Notes under the pieces: model-generated | The model's database searches: none | What the model saw: only the letters and a program-made list of their open reading frames with translations | What the model was told of the DNA's origin: nothing | Source: Lachnotalea sp. AF33-28 | GTDB lineage: Bacteria; Bacillota; Clostridia; Lachnospirales; Lachnospiraceae | Assembly: GCF_003477885.1 (NCBI RefSeq) | Contig: NZ_QUEE01000008.1 | Coordinates: forward strand, 186,001 to 250,000 | Length of the DNA: 64,000 bases | Reading direction: 5' to 3' | Position numbers and translations under genes: made by a program | Part shown: one piece after another, positions 8,873-16,803 of the stretch | Layout: every line of letters begins with the position of its first letter | Position numbering within the stretch: the first letter of the stretch is position 1

Positions 8873-9133
8873 ATTCAGTCATCTTCTGGGTGCAGCCGGG
8901 GGCGCTGTCTGATTGGGTCTGCCGGTTTTGCAGGCTTCGGTGTTAAGAGTATCTAAGACTTTCTGCTTTTATGCAGGACAAGGTAAAATGAACCAAACTC
9001 GCTTCGCTCAAACAAGGTTCATTTTGCCTTTGCATAAAATCAGAAAGCCTAAGATACTCTAAACACCTGCAGATGCAAAACCGGCAGACCCAATCAGACA
9101 GCGCCCCCGGCTGCACCCAGAAGATGACTGAAT
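8873..9133. repeat. 261-bp long inverted repeat (giant hairpin) after modC
   Basis: Two arms of about 120 bp face each other. The outer 60 bp or so are identical when one arm is reverse-complemented (outer ends ATTCAGTCATCTTCTGGGTG and its complement); the inner part is about 80% identical. The loop contains ACTCGCTTCGCTCA. No open frame of note is found. It may act as the transcription terminator for the molybdenum operon, but such arm length is far beyond a normal terminator and suggests a miniature transposable element or a duplicated-inverted insertion. Confidence 0.9.
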
Positions 9134-9353
9134 CTTTGAATTAAGAATGTTACCCATGACTTTGTGTGCGGGGGAATTAACTTTAACTTATCGCTGGGGG
9201 TTATTTTATAGCATATATAGTATTGGACGTTACTGCTATGTGGGGATGTGGCTGGAGGGTGTGAAACTGTAACGATTTTGGTGTAAGGCGACATATTTTT
9301 TTTGATTGATCCATAGTTTAGTCTAAAGCGGTGTTCGGGTTTAGGGGACATAT
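9134..9353. other. Intergenic region upstream of the alanine symporter
   Basis: About 220 bp, more AT-rich than the flanks, without a credible gene. AGGGGACATAT directly before 9354 is the ribosome-binding region of the symporter. I see no convincing consensus promoter; it must lie here or inside the hairpin to the left. Confidence 0.5.
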
Positions 9354-10748
9354 ATGGACGGAATTATGGATGTTAACGCGAAGATAAATGGGTTTGTGTG
9401 GGGACTGCCTATGCTGGCGGTGTTTTTGAGCATTGGCTTTATGTTCAGCGTGCGGTGCGGGTTCTTTCAGATTACGGGGATTAGGATGTGGATGAATCAG
9501 ACCATATTGGCCTGCTTTCGCAGAAAAGATGTGAGAAAAACCGGTGACAGCAAGTCGATATCACAGTTCCAGTCGGTCTGCACCGCGCTGGCGGCCACTC
9601 TTGGTACCGGCAATATCGCGGGGGTTGCCACGGCGATCGCGGCCGGCGGCCCGGGGGCTGTGTTCTGGATGTGGGTTTCGGCGCTTCTGGGCATGATGAC
9701 CAGCTTTGCGGAGAACACGCTGGGAATCCGCTACCGGTATACGGATGCGGATGGAAACTGGGTGGGCGGCGCTATGGTCTATATGGAAAAAGGGCTGCAT
9801 GCGAAGGGGATGGCTATGGTGTACGCGGCTCTGTGCGTGCTGGCCTCCTTTGGGATCGGGAATATGTCCCAGGCCAATTCCATTGCGGATGCCATGGCTT
9901 CCAACTTTCAGGTGCCTCCTTTTATTACGGGGGTGGTCATGGCCGGAATCATCTCTTTAGTGGTGATGGGAGGGATGAAGAGGATCGCCGGAGTGACGGA
10001 AAAGGTGGTGCCGTTTATGGCCATCGTTTATATGCTGGGGGCAGTTCTTGTCGTTTGGTTCAACGCGGGACGGCTGCCGGCGGCCGTGGCTTCTATCTTC
10101 AGAGAGGCTTTTCAGTGGAAGGCGGGAATCGGCGGCGCCGCGGGCTACGGCATCATGACCGCTATGAAAAAAGGTATTTCCAGAGGCGTTTTTACCAATG
10201 AGGCGGGACTTGGAAGCTCAGTGCTGGCCCATTCTGCGTCCGACGTTAAGGAGCCGGCGGTGCAGGGAATGTGGGGGATATTTGAGGTGTTCGCGGATAC
10301 GATCGTGATGTGCACGATCACCGCCCTGGTCATTTTAACCTCCGGCGTATACGATGTGGGCATCTATGCGGGAGCGCTGGGCACAGAGGCTTTTGAAGGG
10401 CTGCCGCTGGGCGCGTCACTGACCGCCAATGCATTTTCCAGCGTGTTCGGAGCGGCAGGAGGGAAATTTGTGGCACTGGCCCTGACGCTGTTTGCTTTTT
10501 CGACACTGCTTGGATGGTCTTATTACGGCGTGCAGGCCATATCCTATCTTTTTGGAAAGAAGGCGGTGAAGCCTTACCAATGGGTATTTATTGTTATGAT
10601 CGTGGTGGGCTGTATGGCGAACCTTACCATGGTCTGGGAGATCTCGGACACCTTTAACGGGCTGATGGCGATTCCCAACCTGATCGCGATCGTGCTGCTA
10701 AGCGGTCAGGCGGTGCAGCTGGCCGGGCCATACATAAGAAAATCTTAA
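9354..10748 (+). CDS. Alanine/glycine:cation symporter family protein (AlsT-like)
   Basis: A 464-residue membrane carrier of the AGCS family, which brings alanine or glycine into the cell with Na+ or H+. Seen: many hydrophobic helices, the hallmark SVCTALAATLGTGNIAGVAT, IAAGGPGAVFWMWVSALLGM, NTLGIRYR and the late FTNEAGLGSSVLAHSAS. Length is normal for the family. It stands alone between the giant hairpin and a separate peptidase gene. The substrate (Ala, Gly, possibly Gln) is not resolved. Confidence 0.93.
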   Translation: MDGIMDVNAKINGFVWGLPMLAVFLSIGFMFSVRCGFFQITGIRMWMNQTILACFRRKDVRKTGDSKSISQFQSVCTALAATLGTGNIAGVATAIAAGGPGAVFWMWVSALLGMMTSFAENTLGIRYRYTDADGNWVGGAMVYMEKGLHAKGMAMVYAALCVLASFGIGNMSQANSIADAMASNFQVPPFITGVVMAGIISLVVMGGMKRIAGVTEKVVPFMAIVYMLGAVLVVWFNAGRLPAAVASIFREAFQWKAGIGGAAGYGIMTAMKKGISRGVFTNEAGLGSSVLAHSASDVKEPAVQGMWGIFEVFADTIVMCTITALVILTSGVYDVGIYAGALGTEAFEGLPLGASLTANAFSSVFGAAGGKFVALALTLFAFSTLLGWSYYGVQAISYLFGKKAVKPYQWVFIVMIVVGCMANLTMVWEISDTFNGLMAIPNLIAIVLLSGQAVQLAGPYIRKS

Positions 10749-10900
10749 GCTTCTGATGAGAAAGGGTTAATACTCTTTCTGCTCTGACATGTTAGTATAA
10801 CATTACGTAAATTCACTGGTATCTGAACGGCAGCGCATTTATCTGCCGGTATATGAGAAGCGTAAATGGATAAAATAAGGGAAAAGCATCGGAGGTCCTT

Positions 10901-11881
10901 ATGACAGAGCAGGAAAGAGAAAGGCTTAGGAAACAAAAAGAAAAGATAGTGAACCGCAGGAGAAAGCTGCGCCGCAGAAAGAAGCTGCGCAGCCTGATCA
11001 AGGGAACAATTACGGCGGGGCTGATCGTGATACTGGCCACATTTGCGGCGAAAACGGCGGTCACACTGATTGAGCAGCGCCGGCAGGAGCGGGAAGAGAC
11101 AGTGCCTTATGAGGAAACCTCGCCGCTCACCTTTCTCCCTAAGGAGAGCGGGCAGGCTGCGGCTGCCGGCCAGGCCCGCAGCCGTTATGATGAAGAACTG
11201 ATTGCGGGCCTGGAAGAGATGAAGGATGTAAATCCCATGGTGGACAAGATCCTTTATAATCTGGATCAGTATCCTGAGACGCTTCTCAGGCTTTTGGTGA
11301 AGGATGAGGATACGCTGGATTTCGTACTGGGCTATCCGGCCAAGAAAGGTACCGTGTCAGCGAACATCGACCTGACGGAGGAATATAAAAAGGGTAAAAT
11401 ACCGCTGCTGCTGCAGTGGGACCAGCGATGGGGCTACGGTGAGTACGGCGACGGCATCATCGGACTGGACGGATGCGGTCCGGTCTGTTTATCCATGGTA
11501 GCGGTGGGCGTATTGGAGGATGTGTCCGTCACTCCGGACCGGGTGGCGCAGCTGGCTGAAAAGCGCGGGTACATCGAGGACGCCGGGACGAGCTGGGATC
11601 TGATGACTGAGGGCGCCCGGAGTCTTGGACTCGTAGCGGAGGAACTTCCCTTAAGCGAAAATACCGTAATCGAAACCCTGAAAGCCGGCCATCCCATCAT
11701 CTGCAGCATGAGAAAGGGAGATTTCACCACAACCGGCCATTTCATCGTGCTGACCGGCTATGAGGACGGCAGGATTACCGTCAATGATCCCAACAGCAGA
11801 AAACGCAGTGAAAAAACATGGGATTTTGATACGCTTCAGTATCAGATCAAAAATTTGTGGAGCTATACGGCCGGGCAGTAA
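10901..11881 (+). CDS. C39-like cysteine peptidase with N-terminal membrane anchor
   Basis: A 326-residue protein. A very basic N-terminus (RRRKLRRRKKLRSL) precedes one hydrophobic helix (residues about 38-58), placing the rest outside the membrane. The C-terminal 190 residues are a Peptidase_C39_2 domain: LLLQWDQRWGYGEYG, the catalytic-Cys block LDGCGPVCLSMVAVG, the His in TTGHFIVLTGY and the following ITVNDPNS. C39-like domains of this kind cleave unknown cell-wall or extracellular peptides; unlike bacteriocin-export C39 domains there is no attached ABC transporter. ATG 10901 follows ATCGGAGGTCCTT. No obvious operon partner. Confidence 0.85.
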   Translation: MTEQERERLRKQKEKIVNRRRKLRRRKKLRSLIKGTITAGLIVILATFAAKTAVTLIEQRRQEREETVPYEETSPLTFLPKESGQAAAAGQARSRYDEELIAGLEEMKDVNPMVDKILYNLDQYPETLLRLLVKDEDTLDFVLGYPAKKGTVSANIDLTEEYKKGKIPLLLQWDQRWGYGEYGDGIIGLDGCGPVCLSMVAVGVLEDVSVTPDRVAQLAEKRGYIEDAGTSWDLMTEGARSLGLVAEELPLSENTVIETLKAGHPIICSMRKGDFTTTGHFIVLTGYEDGRITVNDPNSRKRSEKTWDFDTLQYQIKNLWSYTAGQ

Positions 11882-11893
11882 GTACGCCGCATG

Positions 11894-13069
11894 TTATGCC
11901 GATTTCTCCCGGCCTCCCCTGCGGGCTGTGATTTTAAATGTTAGTTCAGTCATACTGATCATGATGACGATAAAAACGAAGAGGTATACCGGAAGTATCG
12001 CAAAGCTGATCAGATTGCCGAGCAGTCCGAACAGCGGCGGGATAAATGTCGATCCGACATAGGCGCTTGCCATTTGAATTCCGATAATCGCTCCGGAGTT
12101 CTCCGCGCCGAAATTACTCGGTGTGGAATGAATAATGCAGGGATAGATCGGCGCACAGCCAAAACCGATGATGATAAATCCGACCAGAGAGACCGTTGGG
12201 TTTTCTACTGGAATAAGCAGTGAAAGAATCCCGCAGGATAAAATGCAGGTGCCGAGAATAATCATCTTTCTGTCACCCAGCTTATTCATAATAAAGCCGC
12301 CGAGGAATCTGCCAACGGTCAGGCCTATGTAAAACAGCGAAGCAAACCCTGCCGCCCGATCGATAGTCACGCCCTTAACCTCTACCAGATAAGTGCTCGC
12401 CCAATACATCGCGGTCGCTTCTGCCGCACAGTATGCGAAAAAGCCGATCAATAGATAAGGAACGCCCCTGATTTTCAGCGCGCCAACGAGGCCGATACTT
12501 TTTGCATTATCCTCGTCAGACTGCCGGCTGGCTTTCCAGACAGGGAGAGTGGCGAGAAGAAGCAGGCCGATGCCAAGCTGTATGAAAGCGACAATGCGGT
12601 ACCCGCTGTGCCAGGTTGAATGTGTTAAAGCATAGCTCATGACAAACGGACTGACAATCGTCCCTACGCCCCAGAAGCAGTGCAGCCAGCTCATATGCTT
12701 GGATGTATAGTGGAGGGCAACATAGTTGTTCAATGCGGCATCAATCGCTCCGGCGCCAAGACCATAAGGGATTGCGAATACTAAGAGCATCCAGAACTGG
12801 CTTGAAAAGGAAAACCCAAACAGAGCGATCACCGTGAGAAATACACTGCTCACAGTCACAATGCGTGTGCTGAATTTTCTTGTCAGCTTATCCGACAGCA
12901 TGCTTGATATAATGGTTCCTCCCGATATGACCATGGAAACGATACCCATAAAAGAGATCGGAACGTTTAAGTCGTTATGTATAACGGGCCATCCCGAGCC
13001 GAGAAGTGAATCGGGAAGTCCAAGGCTGATAAAAGCTAAATAAATGAGCGCTAGTAAAAGTGAGTACAT
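11894..13069 (-). CDS. Major facilitator superfamily transporter
   Basis: A 391-residue carrier with about 12 hydrophobic segments, typical MFS length. The start ATG 13069 (MYSLLLALIYLAFISLGLPD) is chosen because AGGAGGG lies 6 bases upstream; the frame extends nine more codons without support. Motifs such as SDKLTRKFSTR (loop 2-3) and the second-half copy LGDRKMIILG fit the MFS loop signature. The overall look resembles sugar or opine-type carriers of the FucP/NarK side of the family, but no substrate can be named. It is convergent with the C39 peptidase gene (12 bp between stops). Confidence 0.85.
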   Translation of the reverse strand: MYSLLLALIYLAFISLGLPDSLLGSGWPVIHNDLNVPISFMGIVSMVISGGTIISSMLSDKLTRKFSTRIVTVSSVFLTVIALFGFSFSSQFWMLLVFAIPYGLGAGAIDAALNNYVALHYTSKHMSWLHCFWGVGTIVSPFVMSYALTHSTWHSGYRIVAFIQLGIGLLLLATLPVWKASRQSDEDNAKSIGLVGALKIRGVPYLLIGFFAYCAAEATAMYWASTYLVEVKGVTIDRAAGFASLFYIGLTVGRFLGGFIMNKLGDRKMIILGTCILSCGILSLLIPVENPTVSLVGFIIIGFGCAPIYPCIIHSTPSNFGAENSGAIIGIQMASAYVGSTFIPPLFGLLGNLISFAILPVYLFVFIVIMISMTELTFKITARRGGREKSA

Positions 13070-13102
13070 GATTGTCCCTCCTGTAGTTGTTGACAATTAG
13101 CT

Positions 13103-13131
13103 ACTATAGCATGCGCGGCAGATTTTTTCAA
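13103..13131 (-). promoter_or_regulatory. Promoter of the MFS transporter
   Basis: On the minus strand TTGAAA (13131-13126) and TATAGT (13108-13103) are separated by 17 bp, a good vegetative sigma-factor promoter, about 35 bp before the gene start. Confidence 0.7.
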
Positions 13132-13193
13132 TGGATTTTCGTTTTACGGCTGCCGTAAACTTTTCGAAGCTATTTAGTTGCGGTAAGGTTCCC

Positions 13194-13342
13194 GCGCAAG
13201 AGAGGGCAGGGTATGGTCCTCATAGGGACGCGCTCTCGCTCCGTGAAGCGCGCAGCGGTTCTAACGCTGCAAACTACGCAGCGAAAGAACCGGCGGGTTT
13301 CAAGGGATCCCTATGAGGACCATACCCTGCCCTCTCTTGCGC
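13194..13342. repeat. Long palindromic repeat, copy A
   Basis: Perfect 35-bp inverted arms (13194-13228 and 13308-13342, beginning GCGCAAGAGAGGGCAGGGTA) enclose a second nested hairpin: GGTTCT, CGCTGC, a 7-base loop, GCAGCG, AGAACC (13257-13291). Flanks such as GCTGCTTTATCGGCAGC on the right are shared with copy B near 24.3 kb and the shortened copies near 58.0 and 55.3 kb. Frames crossing it are forced by the palindrome and I do not regard them as genes. Confidence 0.9.
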
Positions 13343-13456
13343 TGCTTTATCGGCAGCTCCGAATGGTACTCTGTAAAATTACTGTTTACGGCCGCCGCAA
13401 ACTTCCCGTGTTTGTCAGGGCAGGGAGGGTGGCAGCCGGCAGTTTTCAATTGAATA
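13343..13456. other. Intergenic, flank of palindromic repeat
   Basis: Contains remnants of the repeat ends (TTTATCGGCAGC, then GTTTACGGCCGCCGCAAAC) and no credible gene. Confidence 0.5.
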
Positions 13457-13503
13457 AAGACTGCCGCTTTCACGGTCATTGCTGTGAGGGCGGCAGCCTT
13501 TTT
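13457..13503 (-). terminator. Rho-independent terminator behind the small gene
   Basis: On the minus strand GGCTGCCGCCCTCACAGC pairs, with a few mismatches, with TGAAAGCGGCAGTC and is followed by TTTATT. A run of T on the other side would also work in the opposite direction. It sits 15 bp after the stop of the 59-residue gene and so delimits a one-gene transcript. Confidence 0.75.
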
Positions 13504-13518
13504 GTGTTACTGGCAGCA

Positions 13519-13698
13519 TTATCTTGTCTGGTTTTCTGTACTGCCGTCCGCTGCACGCGGCAGGAAGTCATAGAGCTCCTCATAGGATCTTATCTCATCG
13601 TCGGACTGCGGGAGAGAAGGAATCAGCCCGGTACAGTCTGTGGCCGAACTCGCGTTGCAGAAATCATAATCCAGTTCATCAATCTTTTTCTCTTTCAC
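13519..13698 (-). CDS. Small acidic protein of 59 residues, unknown function
   Basis: I do not recognise a named family. The gene has a GTG start at 13698 preceded by AAGGAGGG with 6-base spacing, and a terminator directly behind it, so expression is credible although it is short and lacks ATG. The protein starts VKEKKIDELDYDF, has a central CNASSATDCTGLIPSLPQ with two cysteines, and ends in an acidic EEL/YDFLP region. It has no signal peptide or membrane helix. It reads like a conserved ribosomally made small protein or precursor peptide rather than noise. Two tandem copies of a two-hairpin element sit immediately upstream of its ribosome site. Function is open. Confidence 0.65.
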   Translation of the reverse strand: MKEKKIDELDYDFCNASSATDCTGLIPSLPQSDDEIRSYEELYDFLPRAADGSTENQTR

Positions 13699-13709
13699 CG
13701 AAAACCCTC

Positions 13710-13821
13710 CTTATCATGTCACCAACCGAAGGTTGATGAACTACGCACGCTTCGGCGTGCTACCGCTTATCATGTCACCAACCGAAGGTTGATGACCTGC
13801 GCACGCTTCAGCGTGCTACTG
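13710..13821 (-). repeat. Two-hairpin leader element, two tandem 56-bp units
   Basis: Units 13710-13765 and 13766-13821 differ at only a few bases. Read on the minus strand each holds hairpin 1 (GCACGC, 4-base loop, GCGTGC), then hairpin 2 (TCATCAACC, TTC, GGTTGGTGA), then CATGATAAG. The proximal unit ends directly at the ribosome site of the 59-residue gene. A third, diverged unit lies before the DUF3887 lipoprotein gene at 27.4 kb in the same orientation relative to that gene. Confidence 0.9.
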
Positions 13822-13860
13822 CTTATATGCTGCACTCTATAGTATCGGCTTACGGACATA

Positions 13861-13889
13861 AGAATATTCGGCTGCGTGCGTATCGTAAA
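13861..13889 (-). promoter_or_regulatory. Candidate promoter for the small gene
   Basis: TTTACG (13889-13884) and TATTCT (13866-13861) on the minus strand are 17 bp apart. If used, the tandem two-hairpin elements would be transcribed as a leader of about 150 bases ahead of the small gene. Weak match, so tentative. Confidence 0.35.
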
Positions 13890-13916
13890 GAAAACGTTAA
13901 GGACATATCGGAGGAA

Positions 13917-13946
13917 TTGATTAAAAAGTAAGAGGCATGCTACACT
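13917..13946 (+). promoter_or_regulatory. Candidate promoter of the Na/phosphate cotransporter
   Basis: TTGATT and TACACT are spaced 18 bp, about 80 bp before the probable start of the cotransporter gene. Confidence 0.4.
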
Positions 13947-14025
13947 AACTGCGTCATTTGTAAAAAGGATCGGAACCGTTTGGCAGATGATGAATAAAAA
14001 ATTGATAATGGGGAATGAGAATCGT

Positions 14026-15660
14026 ATGAAGATATCGGATCTATGTATGCTTTTAGGCGGGCTGGCGCTGTTTTTGTATGGGATGCAGATGATGAGCGGA
14101 GGGTTAGAGGCTGCGGCTGGGAATAAGATGAAGACCATCCTGGAAAAGCTGACGGCCAACCGTTTTCTTGGCGTATTGGTGGGCGCAGGCATCACTGCGG
14201 TAATCCAGTCCTCCTCCGCCACTACGGTGATGGTTGTGGGTTTTGTAAATTCCGGCCTTATGACACTCGGACAGGCCATGTGGATTATCATGGGTGCCAA
14301 TATCGGCACAACAATCACCGGGCAGCTGATTGCGCTGGACATCAGCATGATCGCACCGTTTATCGCCTTTATCGGCGTAGTGATGATCGTATTTTTAAAA
14401 GGTGAGAAGCTGCATCATCTGGGGAGCATTATTGCAGGCCTTGGCGTGCTGTTTATCGGAATGGATATGATGAGCAGCGCGATGCTGCCGCTTAGGGATT
14501 CGGAAGGGTTCATCCATCTGATGACCAGCTTTAAAAATCCGGTGTTCGGCATCCTGGCAGGCATGCTGTTTACCGCGGTGATCCAGTCCTCATCCGCATC
14601 CGTCGGCATTCTGCAGGCGTTAGCAAGCGGAGGGTTGATCGGACTCTCAAGCTCCGTATTTGTGCTGTTCGGACAGAATATCGGCACCTGTATCACCGCG
14701 ATTTTAGCATCCATAGGGACGAGCCGCAATGCGAAGCGGACCACCATACTGCATCTGGCATTCAATGTGATCGGCACCTGCATTTTTGTGGCTGTCTGCC
14801 TGCTGACACCGTTTACCGCCTTTATGGAATCCCTAACACCCGGCAATCCCGCGGCACAGATCGCCAATGTACATACGGTGTTTAATGTGACCACCACCTT
14901 GATCCTGCTTCCGTTCGGAGGGCTGCTAGTAAAGGCCGCCAAATTGCTGCTGCCGGATAGGGGAGAGGAGGAAGAGGAAACCATGCGCCTGATGTATTTG
15001 AAGCCGCAGGCATTTCACGGAGAACATCAGATCGGTGCGGTGACGCTGGCCATATCGCAGCTTCGCCAGGAAATATCCAGAATGTTAAGATTTGCCAATG
15101 AGAACGTAAACTTAAGTTTCAATGCCGTGAAAGAGAGCACGGAAAAGGATATGAAGCGGATCCTATATAATGAGGAATATCTCGATTATTTAAATGCCGA
15201 GATATCCAAATGCATATCCAGGCTGATATCCATGGAGATGCCCGTAGGTGATTCCCGAATCATGAACGGCTATTTTAAAATCGCCGGCAATATCGAACGG
15301 ATCGGCGATCATTCCATGAATGTGGCGGGATACGCCCAGGCGCTAAAAAGGGACAGCCTGCGCCTGTCAAAGATGGCATTGGAGGAGGTGGATCAGATGC
15401 ACTCCATATCCTTACAGATCATGGAGACACTGGATGTCCGGGAGGGTGAGGACAGCATGCATCTTCTTGAAAAAATTGCAAAAATGGAGCAGCTAAGCGA
15501 TGATATGAATGAACGCTTCCGACAGAACCAGATCGGGCGCATGATGCGCGGTGACTGTCCGGCTCAGGCCAGCATCCTCTATTCGGAGATGCTGACCGAT
15601 TTCGAACGGATCGGTGATCACGCCCTGAATATAGCGGAGGAGTATGCAAAAATGTCATAG
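14026..15660 (+). CDS. Na/phosphate cotransporter family protein with PhoU-like tail
   Basis: About 544 residues. The N-terminal 320 form the membrane domain with two inverted repeats carrying the hallmark QSSSATT (TAVIQSSSATTVMVVGFVNS) and QSSSASV (TAVIQSSSASVGILQALAS), plus GANIGTTITGQLI and GQNIGTCITA. The C-terminal part is helical and PhoU-like, with IERIGDHSMNVA and FERIGDHALNIA. Such NptA-type proteins couple sodium to phosphate movement; many bacterial ones may export phosphate. I prefer ATG 14026 (MKISDLCMLLGGLALFLYGM) because family members begin just before this helix; in-frame ATGs at 13987 and 13990 are possible. A PhoPR-like system lies 1 kb downstream. Confidence 0.9.
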   Translation: MKISDLCMLLGGLALFLYGMQMMSGGLEAAAGNKMKTILEKLTANRFLGVLVGAGITAVIQSSSATTVMVVGFVNSGLMTLGQAMWIIMGANIGTTITGQLIALDISMIAPFIAFIGVVMIVFLKGEKLHHLGSIIAGLGVLFIGMDMMSSAMLPLRDSEGFIHLMTSFKNPVFGILAGMLFTAVIQSSSASVGILQALASGGLIGLSSSVFVLFGQNIGTCITAILASIGTSRNAKRTTILHLAFNVIGTCIFVAVCLLTPFTAFMESLTPGNPAAQIANVHTVFNVTTTLILLPFGGLLVKAAKLLLPDRGEEEEETMRLMYLKPQAFHGEHQIGAVTLAISQLRQEISRMLRFANENVNLSFNAVKESTEKDMKRILYNEEYLDYLNAEISKCISRLISMEMPVGDSRIMNGYFKIAGNIERIGDHSMNVAGYAQALKRDSLRLSKMALEEVDQMHSISLQIMETLDVREGEDSMHLLEKIAKMEQLSDDMNERFRQNQIGRMMRGDCPAQASILYSEMLTDFERIGDHALNIAEEYAKMS

Positions 15661-15730
15661 CGTGTATAGGCTGTTGATTTTGAGGAACAATAATACAAAT
15701 CAACAGACCGAGGGAAAGGGCAGCTGCGCT

Positions 15731-16591
15731 ATGAAAAAAGATTCATTTGAGGGATGGTATTTTAAACATCAGAAAGGAAACCAGGCTTTTGCGGTGATTC
15801 CGGGCATGAAAAGGGACCGTCACGGAAGGAAATCTGCATTTATACAAATCATATCGGACGGTTTTTCTGCCTACTTCCCCTATTCCATGGATCAGGTGGA
15901 GTATCGGGCAAGGCCGTTCCATTTAAAAATCGGGGACAGCGTATTCACGAGATGGGCGGTGAGCCTCAATCTGAAAAGATCCGGCGCGGTCGTAGAGGGA
16001 AAGCTCTGGTACGGCCCTCTAAGAAAGCTGGAATATGACATTATGGGTGTGTTCGCGCTCATACCGGGACTGGAATGCCGTCACGATGTGATCAGCATGG
16101 GGCACCGGCTGGAAGGCGCCATCAATATCAATGGAAAAAAGCTGGACTTTACAGAAGGGACCGGCTACATCGAATCGGACCGCGGCCGTTCCTTTCCGGG
16201 CAAATACCTCTGGACCCAGTGCTCAGACTTTATCGACGGCAGCGCCCGCATCATGGCAGCGGCCGCCACGATCCCTATGGGACCCTGGTCCTTTCCGGGA
16301 TGCATCTGTGCGGTGATCCTAAAAGGAAAGGAATACCGCCTGGCCACCTATCTGGGCGCCAAGGTCATGGAATGCTCCGGCAATTCGCTCATACTGCGCC
16401 AGGGAGATCTCTGCTTTAAAATGAAGTGGTACGGTCCACAGGGCCTGACCTTAAAAGCGCCTGTATCGGGGGCCATGACCCGCAGCATCAACGAAAGCCT
16501 TATGGGTGCCGCGCGTTATCGTCTGACCGAAGGCGATAAGGTGCTGCTGGATGTAAAGACCAGAAGGGCGAGTTTTGAATACAGCGAATAA
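15731..16591 (+). CDS. Tocopherol cyclase-like family protein
   Basis: A 286-residue protein resembling the tocopherol cyclase-like family (PF14249 type): FEGWYFKHQKG near the start, FAVIPGMKRD, IQIISDG, GVFALIPGLECRHDVISMGH, ESDRGRSFPGKYLWTQCSDF and PMGPWSFPGCICAV. The W-Y-F-K-H start and the central SFPGKYLWTQ block are conserved in the family. In plants the homologue closes the chromanol ring of vitamin E; in anaerobic Firmicutes, which make no tocopherol, the role is unknown and may involve lipid or carbohydrate binding. No signal peptide. ATG 15731 is chosen as the first Met before the conserved block; an upstream extension overlaps the cotransporter gene and is unlikely. Confidence 0.75.
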   Translation: MKKDSFEGWYFKHQKGNQAFAVIPGMKRDRHGRKSAFIQIISDGFSAYFPYSMDQVEYRARPFHLKIGDSVFTRWAVSLNLKRSGAVVEGKLWYGPLRKLEYDIMGVFALIPGLECRHDVISMGHRLEGAININGKKLDFTEGTGYIESDRGRSFPGKYLWTQCSDFIDGSARIMAAAATIPMGPWSFPGCICAVILKGKEYRLATYLGAKVMECSGNSLILRQGDLCFKMKWYGPQGLTLKAPVSGAMTRSINESLMGAARYRLTEGDKVLLDVKTRRASFEYSE

Positions 16592-16599
16592 AAAGCAGT

Positions 16600-16639
16600 G
16601 GGACCGTGCGCACTTGTGGTGTGCAGCGGTTCCTTTTTT
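16600..16639 (+). terminator. Rho-independent terminator
   Basis: A stem built from GGGACCGTGCGCAC and GTGTGCAGCGGTTCC is followed by TTTTTT, right behind the tocopherol-cyclase-like gene. Confidence 0.8.
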
Positions 16640-16673
16640 GTTCAACAGGGTGTGCCCAAAATACAACTTATTA

Positions 16674-16713
16674 GTTACTATTAACAGCTTTAGCACCAAC
16701 CGTGATCAGTAAC
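16674..16713. repeat. Shortened palindromic repeat, copy D
   Basis: GTTACTATTAAC and GTGATCAGTAAC face each other across 16 bp (with TTTAGCACCAACC). These match the outer ends of copy B (GTTACTGTTCAC / GTGAACAGTAAC), so this looks like an end-to-end deletion derivative. Confidence 0.6.
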
Positions 16714-16803
16714 AACTTATTCACAGCGGGAGCTTTGACTCTTGACAGAAAAGACCTGGTTCCGTATGATGGTAGAAACGGGATTTTGCCAAAGGATACA
16801 ACT

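Noticed and set aside
13710..13821. Possible CRISPR array because of tandem repeats
   Set aside because: Only two units, directly adjacent without unique spacers; no cas genes in the window.
13213..13842. A 209-codon open frame on the + strand across the repeat region
   Set aside because: It runs through palindromic repeat A, over the terminator and antisense to the small gene and the two-hairpin elements; no ribosome site or familiar protein pattern.
13827..13931. A 34-codon frame ending ENVKDISEELIKK before the Na/phosphate gene
   Set aside because: Codon look is plausible, but there is no ribosome site before its ATG and no conserved feature; kept as intergenic.
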